Source of the DNA: Cercopithifilaria johnstoni
Taxonomy: Eukaryota > Nematoda > Chromadorea > Rhabditida > Onchocercidae
Length of the DNA stretch: 64,000 bases
Assembly (NCBI GenBank): GCA_916381525.1
Contig: CAKAEH010001258.1
Span: 1-64,000, forward strand
Direction: 5' to 3'
Shown: one piece after another, positions 50,501-63,812 of the stretch
Layout of the letters: each line of letters begins with the position of its first letter
Position numbering within the stretch: position 1 is the first letter of the stretch
Made by a program: the position numbers and the translations under genes
Notes under the pieces: generated by a model
Told to the model about the DNA's origin: nothing
The model's input: only the letters and a program-made list of their open reading frames with translations
Database searches by the model: none

Positions 50501-53500
50501 ACAAAAATTCGATTATTATATGTGTAATTCACATATTAATTCAATTTTATATTATTAATGTATATTAATTAAAAAGTATTAATATTTTAACTATTTTTTA
50601 GGAATATGAATATACATTTAGAAAAAATGTATGATTATTACTGCAGCGATAGCTTTGCTAATTTATTATTAAATCAAGAAAGTTGCATTGAAATGCTTCA
50701 TTTAATTTATAATGAAAGTGAATGCTCAAATATTACTCATTTTTCGGATCAATACAATTACAATTTATTTTTTAAGATGGTTCATTTTATTTTATATTTT
50801 AATTTTAGTTTTACACCCTTTGAATTTTTCTTGAGATTTTTTCAGTCTTTTATTTTGAATAACATCATTGTCACATTTTAGAACTAACCACTCATCACTT
50901 ATCGTATTCCGTAATGTAAAAATGATTTCTTTTGATTACCTTTGTAATGATTCTTTTTATCTCTAATCTTCTTATCCATAACTTTCACGAAATCAAATTT
51001 TAACTTCATATTTTAAATTAGGAAACATCAGATCAACCATCGCAACGATGTAGTTTCGCCAAGTGGTACCTTAACTGCGGAATCACTGAATCTTTTTACG
51101 AAAAATGTCCTCAAATAACAGAGGTTTACCACATCTTTTAAACAATCTAAGCGCTTAAAATTCCTTCATTTCGAGTCTTATTTAGTATATTGATAAAGTT
51201 GAAATTTCAAAAAGGCTATTTGAAATAATTTTGAAAGAAGGAAGAATCTGAGATTTGTTTGATAAAGTAATTTTACAATTAATATGCTGGAATTTATTGA
51301 CTTAGCAAATATAACACAAATTAAAAGCATCTGAGAGCTCAAAATTTTAATGTTTTCAGGCAAATGAAGCATCCTAAAGTTTAATACTTTCAAATTAACA
51401 TTTTAAATAGTTCACTTCTTTTTTATAGAATATGCAAAACTACTTTGAGATACTAATTAATGCGAATATTAGCAATTGTTATTTGCGGCAACCAAAACGG
51501 CAACCAAAAATGAACCGTAATGAAACCATTTCCGGTCAGTGCTTCTCCATCAATTCATTATACCTTACTGCTTAAAATGTTTATTTTCAACATCAACTAT
51601 AGCTGGCACCATCGATCTTTATCAATACGATTCAGAATGTCAATAATTATTACTTAAAATCAATCTTTTTGTGTTATAATGTCACACTCAACAAATGAAA
51701 AACACTTTTAAGAGGTCAAAATCTTAAAATCTGAATAATTAATAACCAACCGTAATATCTGAAATAAATATTTCTTTTAAGCTTATTTCGATAATATTAT
51801 AAATATCACTGATGATAGCAATGATTATTCTGATATTCAATTATGTAATAATTGCACAATGACTGACTGTCCGAAGGGTTTCTATTACAATGAACAACTA
51901 GCGAAATGTATCGGTGAGTTTGGCAGTTTCCTATTTTGTTAGCGAAATAAGCATGAACTGATACCTCTTGCATACTTTCAGAAAAGTTTATAGCTTTTAA
52001 TCTACTGCTCGATTAGTATTAGTTTTAAGTGATTGGAGAAATATATGTGTGATTAATCAATTTTGAAATAGAGCCTAAAGAACTTATTTGGATCTTTTTC
52101 ATATTTATAAGATTTTGGTAAACGCACTCATTTTGGAAAATTTTCTTTATGTTTAAAATTTTTTTGAATTTAAACGATTTAAATTTCTAATTCTAATATT
52201 TCAAAATAATCCATTTCTTTCTTTTTAATATAGGAAATATTATGATACTTTAATAAAAATAATAAATAAATTCATTAGTGACAATAATAATTGCAATTTA
52301 AATAACACTTTAATTTATCACTAGAAATATATGATGCAAGATAACTTATTTACTGTAATTTAGATGTGGATGAATGCGTCTCCAATAAACATTTTTGTTC
52401 GCAGAATTGTATCAATAAGCTAGGTGGTTATGAATGTGAATGTTTTAACCCTTTGTATAAACTGGCTGGAAATGGTCATCGATGTTATCGTACTGATAAT
52501 GGTTCATTTATTTTTTTTATATTTTTTGTTTCAGTTCATTTTAATTGTTTGTGCAATGGCTTATTATTTTTTGAAATTTATTAAAGGGAAAATTTCATCG
52601 AACATTTTCGATTCTTTTTGATTACAATTTCAAAGAATGTTGTAAAAAAATAAATATTGATTTACTGCAGTAAGCAAATGATATATTTCCAGAACCTGTT
52701 CTATTTTTCTTGGCTCATTCTTATAGTATTTGGAACATAACATATAATGCAAAATCTCAACTAAAATTGGTGCCAAACTATGGAAAGGAAAAAGTGGCCA
52801 TGTTCGATTATGATTTCAAGGCAAAATTTTTATTATTTTACATGTTTTTTTGATAAGTATGAATCTTTTTGGAAGTTTAATTATATTCCAGGAAAAGAAA
52901 TTATATTATGTGGATCTAACAAGAAATTCAATTGAATACGTAAATGTATTTGATAGAAATAAAGTACATATTGTACAAAATCATGAAGTTGAAGGTACAG
53001 AAGGAATTGCTGTTGATTGGGTGCATAGGTAAATCAACTTACTTTATTCATTATAATATTATTAAAGTTTGCTAATAATATGATTTCTTTTATGCAAATG
53101 TATTAATTCAATAACAGTTCTAATTGTGTTAACAATTATCGGTGATGATAACAGTATAGTAAGAATATTATTAACAATCTATCAAAATTAGATACAACTA
53201 TTAGTTTAGAGCATTAAATCACTTTATTAAATCTTAAATTAATGGATAAGGATAATTATTTATTGTCTTATTAAATCAAACTCAATTAATCAGCATTTTT
53301 AAAGGAAAAAATAAATTCGATGGGTTTTTTTGATGAAAGAAAACGATTTAAAATAATTTTTAAAATTTACGAGAAAAAAGAAAAGTGAAAGATATTCTTC
53401 AGAAATTTATATACCTTACGTCAAAAGCGATTACATGTGCAACGTCTTGATGGTCTTTATAGAGCATCACTTTATAATTCATTCTTTCATTTACCTCGAG

Positions 53501-56043
53501 CTTTAGTCGCTTATCCATCGACACGGTACCTTTTTTTTTCCTTAGAAAATATTCCTGAAATTATCTTATAATTATCACTGAATTTCTTGAAAAGTATATA
53601 TATAATTATCACTGAATTTCTTGAAAATTATCACTGAATTTCTTTTTTCTTATTAATAGAATATTAAAAGATGAAAAGAGAAATCTCTCATCTTTTCTAA
53701 TATAATAATTACTTAAGCAAATTTTCGGTGAAATATGATGAAGATTTTATTTCTCTTCAAATGATTTCACTTATTCTTTATGCTTTATTTAATTTCAAAA
53801 TACTCGCAATATTCTCTTCCACAACAGAAAATAGAGTTTTTGGAGATTCTTATCATTAATAAAGACTATCTTTGATTTTCATAACTAATTACGACGCTAC
53901 ATAATTAATTAAACGAATGTATTCTTTACAGCGAATTGTTTGCAACTGATTGGGGTACAAATCCATTTATAGTTCGACTTGCTATGGATGGTAGTGAAGC
54001 AAAGAAAATCATCACTGAAGATTTAGTTTGGCCGAATGCGTTAGCTATCGACTACTTTGCAAAACGTATTTATTGGGCCGATGCTTTCCGCGACGTTATT
54101 GAGTTCATTTTATTTTTCTAAATATTGCGATTATATTGTATATTGTATGAAATCATGATTCGTGATTAATATCATGATTTTGGTTGAGAAAGAAAAGAAC
54201 CTTCTTATTTGAATGCATATCTAAAATTTTCTTATAATTTCTTTCATTCAAATCTCCAATGTAGAATCGCAAATTTGGATGGAACGAGTCGGCGAATTGT
54301 AATCGGTGATAGTCAATTGGTACCACATGTTTTTGCATTGACGGTATTTGATGATAAGATCCTTTGGAGTGATTGGACTCGTCGTGAATTACTATTTGCT
54401 GATAAACTTACCGGCCAAAATATAACGATGTTGTTGAGGACCGTACTGCCACCATATTCCCTCAAGGCGTATCATCCAGCTATGCAAATAGAAGGTAGGC
54501 AGCAACGGGAATGCTTTCCTGTAATGCTTTTATGAATAAATTAAAAGGGAAGAAACCTTCCAAATATAAATCGAATCTTAAATTTTGAAATTTCTTAAAA
54601 TTTTGCCAACTCATTATGAAGTTATAATTTAATTATACAGCTTCTAATCTTTGTGAAGCGACAACATGCCAACATATTTGTGTACCGAAACTTGATGGTT
54701 CAGGATCGCAATGTTTATGTGCCGAAGGATTTATTATGCATGAAAGTGGTTTGTGTGAACCAAACTGTACAAAATATCAGTTGCTATGTTCACGACCGGA
54801 TCATAAGTTCGATTTTATAGAATTATTGATTGAAAGAATTGTTATCCTGAAAAATTCTTTTTTACTAAAAAAGTGTATGAGATCAATTCATGCTCTTAGG
54901 TTTTCAATATTATTGCATTTAAATTTTGAGGGAAAATTCTCAAAGTAATGGGATCGTTTTTATCCCACAAAATGGTCGGAAATTCTGAGAATTTTCAATT
55001 TGATTTCATCGATTCTAGATTTGGCACGTTTAAAGTTGCAAGAGTTAAGATTTTCTTGCTCATACATATTCCTTTCAAATATTTGCAAAATATAATTAAT
55101 TAGTCTCTTGACAGTTCAGCGCTGTAAGTTCAGAGTGTTCACTTCCGTATGGTTTTCTGTTTGTTCGTTTTGATCTTTTCTATCAATCAGAAATAACTTC
55201 TCTCATCTTTTTTCACTTTTTTGAAATATAATTTCTAATATTGAAGTAAACCTATTTATGTTCCAAATTCAGTGATAAATCTTTAGGTAATTATTTCAGG
55301 TGTCTCAATTTAATATATCGATGTGATGGATTGTATAACTGTGGAAATGGAGACGATGAAATGGAATGTCGTAAGTATTTCTTCATTTCATCTGTTTAAC
55401 AAAACTCGATGTTTTAGTTAATCTGTGACAAATAACCAAAGTCAAAAAATAAATACTCAAAATTTTATTTCTTTTAAATTATTTGACTTGTTGAACTTCA
55501 GAATGTTTCCATTACAGCAATACCGATTTGCATGCATGATGAACGTATGTTTCCATGTCGTGATAATCGTAAATGTATTTTGCGATCGCAACGATGTGAT
55601 GGTTTCATAGATTGCGCTGATGAATCCGATGAAATGTACTGTGTCGATTTAGCCATAGGTTGGAGTCATTGATTGCTCCGTAAATTACTTTTAATTAATG
55701 AGTTATGAAGCCGTTTAACAAAACTCTTTCACTGTTTTGCTACCATTTCTAATCTTATCATATTACTAATTTGGTTGTCGCACTCTATGGTTAAATTATC
55801 ACTTTAGAAATTTCTTCACACTTTTTGGCATCTTTATTCCATCAATCTTATTTGTATGAGAAGTGTTTTATTATTAATTATTGTCTAATTTGTATGGTAA
55901 TTAATTTTGTTCGTAGTTTTTTAGTTATTGTTCTTCCTCTGAATCTTGCCTATAACTGTCATAATATCTTTTCTCATTTTTTCAATGGAATTCTTCAAAT
56001 TTCTTTTTATTATCAAGTAATGAACCGCGCACGAATAATATGA
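47563..56043 (+). CDS. LDL-receptor-like protein with duplicated Cys modules, EGF, YWTD propeller, LDLa
   Basis: Exons: 47563-47644, 47777-47972, 48256-48433, 49451-49558, 49796-49949, 50241-50451, 50602-50779, 51022-51123, 51429-51534, 51782-51913, 52364-52501, 52693-52820, 52892-53028, 53403-53525, 53932-54102, 54265-54494, 54641-54806, 55300-55370, 55518-55658 and tentatively 55808-56043; the chain stays in frame (about 995 residues). Order: hydrophobic signal peptide; two tandem Cys-rich modules of about 200 residues, each from four exons, resembling nematode DUF19/T20D4.11-type domains; a calcium-binding EGF (DVDEC...) at about 482-525; a six-bladed YWTD-type propeller (KLYYVD, ELFATDWG, RIYWAD, KILWSDW); a second EGF at about 792-835; two LDLa repeats ending GDDEMEC and DESDEMYC. 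The last exon would add a hydrophobic, possibly membrane-spanning tail and is the weakest part; the exon 2 acceptor is also uncertain. One intron has a GC donor. A ligand-binding or endocytic receptor is inferred; no named orthologue is recognised. Confidence 0.8.
53569..53645. repeat. Tandem repeat, three partial copies
   Basis: The core attatcactgaatttctt occurs three times in 77 bases of an intron of the LDLR-like gene. Confidence 0.9.
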
Positions 56044-57272
56044 TACAAACTTTTCAAGATGGTAATCAAAATAGAACAAAGTTTAATAAGCGGAAAATGT
56101 TCAATTTAATGATGAACAAAGTTGAATATGATTTCAAAAAAGTATACAAAGATATATCACAAATATATTGAATGAACAAACAGATAGTAATGTACAACAT
56201 ATAGCAACAACATATTATCATTGGATTACTAGAAAAAGTAAAGTTTGTTTAAGAGATGAATCCAAATGGAAAAGGATGAACTTTGAACCGGCCAATTATT
56301 TTGATTAAAATATGACTTTTGAATAATCAATTGTAAACCAAATGTCCAATGCTTTCATACTAGTAACACCACAAACATTATATATGAAACTTTTCATTAA
56401 ATTATCCTTAAATTACGGTAATCCAATCCAAGGATAATTTCAATGAAAAGAGATTTGATTATTTCATTACAATTAATGGAATAATTAAAAGCTCTAATGT
56501 AACGGAGAATTTTTTAAACTCTATGATATGAGTAAGTAATTGAAAGGAATTTTATCCTCATTTTTTTTTTCAGAAAATGCAAAATTCTCAAAACTCTCTA
56601 TTTCGACCTGACCTCAATATCAGGGAGGTCAATAATAATGCTATAAAAGAGAAGTTCCATGTATAACTATTTGTACAGTAATTAAAAATAAACAAACAGT
56701 AATTAGTGTCCATTGACTAAACAAAACATGTCTAAATCAAATGAAAAAGTTTTGCTCCAATTTCAATAAGAATTTAATAAGTTTGATATCATAAACTTAA
56801 GTAAAATCGGAGCCAGTCAAGATTCAAATCCTTGTTAAGAATTAAATTTAATCTTTTCCTCTTATCCAAGTAATGAATAAAAAGTAGTAATTGTTTTAGT
56901 CTCTTAAAAATATTTCATCAAAGAATAAAAAATATAAAATGGAACTTACCTATCCCAAAATTATTCCTATTTTCATTACAGAATAACTGATACTATCAAA
57001 TAGCCCGTAACTATAAAAGTGAACTTTTGAATTACAAGTAGAAATAGAATCCTTCAAACTTTTTTTTGTTTAAGAAAGTAATATGAAGGAAGTTAGATAT
57101 TTTATTAAAAATTCTGGGAATGAAGAAATGATGAGTGAATTTTTTATAAATAAAAATTTAAACTTCATTCCCAGCAAGTAAACAAACAAACTTTACCCGA
57201 ACATCTAAAAAAAGCTAAAGTACAAATCATAGCGTTTGCATCAATTTCAACTTCCATCTAATTTTTATTTTA
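56044..57272. other. Convergent intergenic region
   Basis: About 1.2 kb of AT-rich DNA between the tentative last exon of the LDLR-like gene (+) and the stop codon of the cuticlin-like gene (-). No exon seen. Confidence 0.5.
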
Positions 57273-60200
57273 CTATCGTTTAAATTGCATCCTTCTGTAA
57301 AGATATACGATATGAAGGATCATTACAAGCATTACTAAAGCGCAAAATGAAGCGCCAACAATTGCTGATGTCGTACTGATATGGCAATCACCTTCCGGCC
57401 TTTGCAATCGACGAATTTGTGCAGCTACTCGAGGATTATTCGATGAAACGCCAAAATCTAACATTGAGGAAAATTTAAATAAAAAAATTTAGACATAAAT
57501 TATAATATTACCATGTAATATGAGAAAAAATACCTAGCTGAGTGTCTAATACATCAAGTTGTTGAGAACGGACATCTACCTCAGCCATATAGTCAGTCAT
57601 ATTCAACACTAATGGCAAATCCGGTAATGCTCGTCGTCTTACTGCCTTTCTTTGATTGCTCAAATCTCGACATTGTGGCTTCTGAACAACACAAAACATA
57701 TATATCTATATGTATATGTATATACATATAGCAAATAGTAAAATATAAAATAGATGAAAGGTGCGAAATAAAATTTGGAAATTTAAAATTAAATGGACAA
57801 TGATGCCTATTTCATCAATCCTTTGGAAGTACGAACATACAAACTTTTGATTCTGACATTTCTTATTGATAACTTTCTTATTGTTAATAACAAATTGATT
57901 TTTCCAGCTATTCTATGACATTTTAATTAACAAAAAACATCGTACCGGGCAATCGCCATCTCGAATATCCAACCTGACTGAGCATTGGAAATTTACTACC
58001 ACTTTGTCGGCAAATTTGAAAGCATGTGCTTCTTTTTGTGCTTCTAAATCATTGGGACCATATTCTAGATTATCCAATAGATATCGATCGATTGCACATC
58101 TAAAATAATGTCTGATTCAAATACAGTTTAACTAACAGGAAATTACTTCATCAAGTTTTTCTATTCTCACCTGAATATTTTTTTTTTTTAATATTTATAC
58201 AGTCATAATCATTTCTATATTTTATTATTCTGATTTTAATCAGATTATGAATTTGTAAAATGGAATAGTTTTTACAACTATGAAGAAAAAATTGAAATTG
58301 AAAGGAAAACATTCCAAAGTTTGAAGTGCTAAATTTACCCATCTTCATTGAGTATAACAAATTGTGTGCCAGATCCATCTTCGACAAAACATGAATGAAC
58401 CGTCATACACCATAAGCCTATGATTTGAAATTATGATAGCAACAGAAATTTAATTTAAATTAAAATAAAAGTTTGGATTTTTTTCGTTTAGAAAAGACAA
58501 TACATTAATTAATTGCTTTGATAACTTTAAATGCAAAAAAAGAATTGCGATGAAATTGAAATTTTTAAGTTAGTGAAAATATTGCTAAATTATATGAAAT
58601 ATAACAAATGAATGTGATCCAATCCATAGATCTAATTTTTTTTATTTAACTAATTTCATCTCTAAACCCAATGTTATGCTTTTTAAATTTTTTGTTCTAA
58701 ACACGCTTAATTAGAAAATTAAATGTCTGATGAAATTTATGCTAATCATTATGTGATGACAATGTAACTACGCGGATGATACCGATACTATATCGCTTTT
58801 GTTAACTTCCGCTTAATTATTAATTGAATTAAATCTTCGCCGAGATATGTTGAAATTTTATTAATTAGTTTATAAACAAACATACTTGTAGCACTGGAAT
58901 CACATTTCCATTTATGAAGCAATTTACTGCCAACCGAAACAACTGATAATGGTTCCATGGTGATCGGATCTACCACTTCATAATGACATCGTGGCATTTC
59001 GGCAAGTTCTGTGAATGGTTCCAATGATTTCATTGATACTGTTAATGGATATGTTACTGTTTTATCTGATTCCATGTAAAAACAACTAATTTCGTAGCCC
59101 TGAAAATGAAATATTTAATGGCAACTACACGGCATAATCTATCTCAATGGTCATTTTTCTCTCTTCCAAATATTTTTACTTTGGAACTTATCAGAATCTT
59201 TTCTTGTTTAATAACTTTAAATGATAAATGATAAAAGATCAAATTTAAAATATAATTTCATGTACTGGCCGAATGATACGAAATGGTAAGGTCATCTGGT
59301 TGATGTATAAATGTTGTAATTGTTATCTATTTTTGTTTCAAAACTTAAAATTTTGAAGATGAAACAAATGATAAACTAACCCTATCCACTTTTGTTATAA
59401 ATTCTTCATGGAACGAAATCATCACTTTTACATTAGCGAACATACCTGGTGGATTTGTCTGCAATCGATAAAATTTATATATTAGTAAGGAAAAAATCAA
59501 TTTCATCTGAAGCATTACTTATATTTACCTTTGATTCCAACCTTAACCCAACAGTAATATGTTCAAAATTTTTTTAATTTTTCTAATTCATTTTTTCCAT
59601 TTAACTCTTTTCAGTATTGGAAAGTAAATGATAGGTTTGAACGTGCAATTATCCAATTTGCATATGCGCTGGCAGATCATTAGGATATTACCCCCTATGA
59701 ATTTTTGTATAATACAAATGAATTCATTATTAATTAATTGGTTGAATTACAGCTACTGATTAAAAGGAAATTCTTTGTTTGGCGGAATGACGAAAAACGT
59801 GCTCCCATTGCCGCTACTGTTTTATTACGATATCATGACATTACCGCTGATACATCGCTTAGATGAGAGCAATAACATTTTTTTAGTTATCCAATCAAGA
59901 AGTTGAAGAAAAAGGAAAAAAACTGGCTTTCGATGATAATCAATGGAAAATGTCACTTATATGTTTTTGTTATCGTTTTAAAATAATTTAACAGAATTTA
60001 ATAAAATTTTTGCTCTTAAAGCTTTTAGTATAACATACTGGTTTCCTTTTTAGGTATCCAACAACCTGAAAAGCGATGCATTTTATTTCTGATATGTAGA
60101 AAAACCAATTAATTAATAGCAATTCAATTGGATTTCAGTTATATATTAATTATAATATTTAATCAGCTAATTGTTCTTTCATTGATAATAGTGATAAAAA

Positions 60201-63200
60201 GTGTGTCGTTGCAAAAGAAAAGTTCAATTCTTCATTAATTATCGAATAAAATTAAAAATATAAACTTTTTATTTTGTAAATCGATTGGATGCAATTTTTC
60301 ATTTCTTTTTACTTTTTCTTTTCTTTTGTTTTAAATTTTCTTGAAAAACTTTAACAATAATTATTAACTTTTTAATAATTCTTCGATTACTTTTTTCATT
60401 CTCTCCTTTAGTTTATTTATCGCTTATTGATTAATTAACTCAACAACACATCTTTTTTTGTTTCAAATTTCCAAAATTTCATCCCATAATTTTTTTCAAA
60501 AATCTTTATGCCACTTAGTTTTTCAGTCATAACTTCACTAAATCAAAAGCTGTCAACAAGAAAGTAGACTAAGTAAGAGAAAATTTAAATTATAATTTGT
60601 TGAAATGAGAATTTCATCCATAATTTCATCCGAAAAAGTTATAATGAATATGTAAAAGATTTAGTCCGATAAATCCTATGAAAGCTAAAATAATGAGACC
60701 TAAGAGAAATAAATAGAAGGTAATTCTTCAAATTTTAACTGACACTTTTAGTTTATCATTTAAAGTTTATCCGATTTAAAAAAAGTTTCCGAATTTTGCA
60801 TAGATTCTCAAACACTTTCGATATAACAAGAAATGAACAACTAAAGTGTATTCTATCCATTTTGTTTTATTTTCCTGGTTTCTTCACTTAATTTTCTACA
60901 GCGACCATCAAAATTCATTGAACGAGCCGTCTGTCACTAAGTTCATCTTCATTCATATTAGATACCATGAAAAAGTCTTCGTAAATGAGGTCTTCGAGAC
61001 AAAATTTCGTGAAAAATAAACAAGTTATATCAGCGAAGGCCGTTATTTGCCATACCGTTACTGATGAATGTTACCTACCTACTGCATACTTCTATACTTA
61101 CGCATTTAGAGGCCTTACATATTTTAGTAAACAAAAACTGTTAGAATGAATAATTCAAATAAACACTTCCAAAGTTTTAATCCTTTCTGATATCACTAAA
61201 TTAAACAACTGTCTATTTGATAAGCTTAATTCCTCACTGTTTGAACTGTTTTTTTGAAATCATTCAATTGTTATTATGAATGGATTCTTTGAATGATTTC
61301 CGGATATATTGAAATTCAGTACATAATGAATTTGAAAAATTAAATTTTCTCGTCCACCAGAAGCAATAAAAGATATTTGGTATAATATTAAAGTCGGGTT
61401 GAGAGTCATCAGTTGAAGATTAAAACAGACATTGATAAGACAACAATAGAAATGACATTTGCTTATTCTAAATCAAAACATATATATTTCTAGTGAAGAT
61501 CATTGTGGCTATTCATCAGTCCTTATCCTTATGATCAGGCTGTAAATTAACAACTTCTAAAAGGCTGTAAATTAACAAGTTTTTTTCTAGTTGCTTTCAG
61601 CAATGTCTTTTCTAAAATTTTTGAAATTATTTGAGAAAATAAAATGTTCTTGCAACTGAAATTAAAAATTCGCTTAAATTTAATTGTTAAGAAAATTTAG
61701 GCCTTCGTGCCAGTGTCAAATAAGCAAACAGTTTTGCTCAAACAATATATTGGCGGTATTGTCCAATCCAAAAGTGTTTTTTACTTATTTCAATTACACA
61801 AATTTTTCATCCATTTTTTTACTTAATTGAAGCGGAACAGTAACGCCAAATTGTTTAAAAAATTCAAAAAATATAACATAAAAAGCAATCGTTGGGACTT
61901 CAAATTTAGGCCATATTTTAATTATCTTTCCAAACAGTTTGTCTTCTAAAATTAAATTTCAAGCAGAATTCAGATTCGGTTCGGTAATTAATAATATTAA
62001 CAATAATATGGATATACAATGGATACCTGATCAGTGCCTTTCAAGTCTATTTCATTTTCCATTCTTAAACAATAACATTAACGATGATAAAAAAAATATG
62101 AAAAAAAATGTTAGTAAATAAGTAGTTGAATTGAAATTGAAAAAGCTATAAATATCAATTACTTTTATTAGTCTCATTTATGGAACAATTTCTATCCACA
62201 GATGAAAAAGTTACGATTTTTTTAATGCCACATACCTGTTTCAAATTACAAAAGGTAAAAGATTGTGGACATTGGATTGGGACCATTTACCATTTAAAAC
62301 ATCTTTCTTTCTCTCTCTCTCTCCCTCTTCCTTCTTTTTTTCATTAGAAGGAATTAAAAAATCTAACATTTTCTAATCATCACATTTCGTGTCCGATAAT
62401 AAACAATACTGAAATGGTGAGTTGAAATTTGATGACTTTTTGTAAAGTTTCATATCCATAAAAACACCTTTTCCAAAAAACATTTGCGCTTCAAAAATTG
62501 AATTTCTCTTTCCGTTTTATTTCTTCTATCTTTTATATAATGGCTCAAAAAGATGAATGATAAATAGAACTAAGTAACCCTACTTGTTTTGTTTATCAAC
62601 TAGAAACGTTACATCTTCAACTGTGATATAACTCATCTCATCAAGTTTTATCATTATAAGGCTACCAATTTCGAAAATTTAAATTTTTATGCTTGCAACT
62701 GGAAAATGTAAGGTGCATTTATTACCGTTGAATTGTGCTATTAGCAGTCACTGATAACATAATTCGTCAATAATAGATAATTTTACTTGGAAAGCTAAAG
62801 AAAGAAGAGTTCAGCATATTGCACCTCTCCTAACCTTACGACTTTTCTCGATGAGCAAACGATTGATAACTTCTTTGGACTAAACGAGATCATTATGACA
62901 GTTAGAATTCAATCTTTCCCTATCACTGTATTTCGTCAACAAGATTTTTGTAAAGCTGAACATAAACTGCAAATAATCGACATTGAAAATTAAGACGATC
63001 GAATTGAAAACAATAAAGTTTAATTGTAGTGAAGTTAATTTCATTGTAGAAGTTAACAGTTACAATTACCTCAGGCACGTAAATTCTATCGCCCTGAGCA
63101 AATCTTAATTGGAGATTTTATATGTTTTTTTTTATCATCAGACTTCCGAAAGAAGCATTTCGTCCAGTACATTCAGTATCATCCTCTAAAAACAATCATT

Positions 63201-63812
63201 GACGGTTGTAAGACGTGACAGAACAATTGTAGGGGAGGGTGCAAAGGTCATCGATAGCCTAAGGTAAACAGGTCTAGCATAGTTGTGATCCGTCTGTCAT
63301 TTCATGTTAATGCCGTAGAATGCATAGCATGAGATTTGATAGAGATGTGTAATCATGCAAAGATAAATGAACTAACGGATCTCGTAATAGCGACACCGCA
63401 CTGATCCTTCCGAACCGTAATCGATGTAGTTCGACGACCCGTATCGCGTGATACGCAACGTCCGTCATTCGAATGTCCTACTACATAAACTCGACCCTGG
63501 AATACGCTTTCTGTCAAGAACACCACTTCAATCGTATCTTCACCACATTCCACTTCCGCTTTTCCTGAAAATTACTGCTTAACCATTAATTTACACTTCG
63601 TAAATTTTCGAAGTGCTGAAAAACCTGAAGTTTTTCAAATTCAATAATTTCCAACTTTTAGGCGAAATTTTAATAGTAAGAAAGACAACTAAAAATTGAT
63701 CACTTAAAAAAAAGGAGTCTGATATGATCATAACGAGAATCGTATGATAGGCAGATTGATAGATGAAAAGAAAGGAAACGATCAGTGTCCATTTGCTAAA
63801 TTCAATGCTCAA
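57273..63812 (-). CDS. Cuticlin-like ZP domain protein
   Basis: ZP-domain matrix protein of the nematode cuticlin family, expected to polymerise in cuticle or apical matrix. Exons from the 5' side: tentative 63812-63704 (signal peptide), then 63564-63377, 59458-59381, 59099-58886, 58417-58339, 58099-57946, 57681-57534, 57457-57273; about 384 residues. The ZP domain starts at KAEVECGEDTIEV and runs through GRVYVVGHSNDGRC, the DQCGVAITR strand, ISFHEEFITKVDR, GYEISCFYMESDKTV, PRCHYEV and CAIDRYLLDNLEYG, in the order of CUT-1. It ends near residue 300, with a dibasic/tribasic site (RRR, about 289-291) and a transmembrane helix at about 357-378, so it is made as an anchored precursor. Exon 1 is tentative: phase fits (109 bases, phase 1) but its donor GTGATC is weak, and the real first exon could lie outside the window. 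The second intron spans 3.9 kb. It is convergent with the LDLR-like gene. Confidence 0.85.
62305..62340. repeat. Pyrimidine (CT)n tract
   Basis: Run of CT units passing into TTC-rich sequence, inside the long intron of the cuticlin-like gene. Confidence 0.9.

Noticed and set aside
61939..62121. 60-codon ORF inside the long cuticlin-like intron
   Set aside because: Asn/Lys-rich, low complexity, no family resemblance and no splice context.
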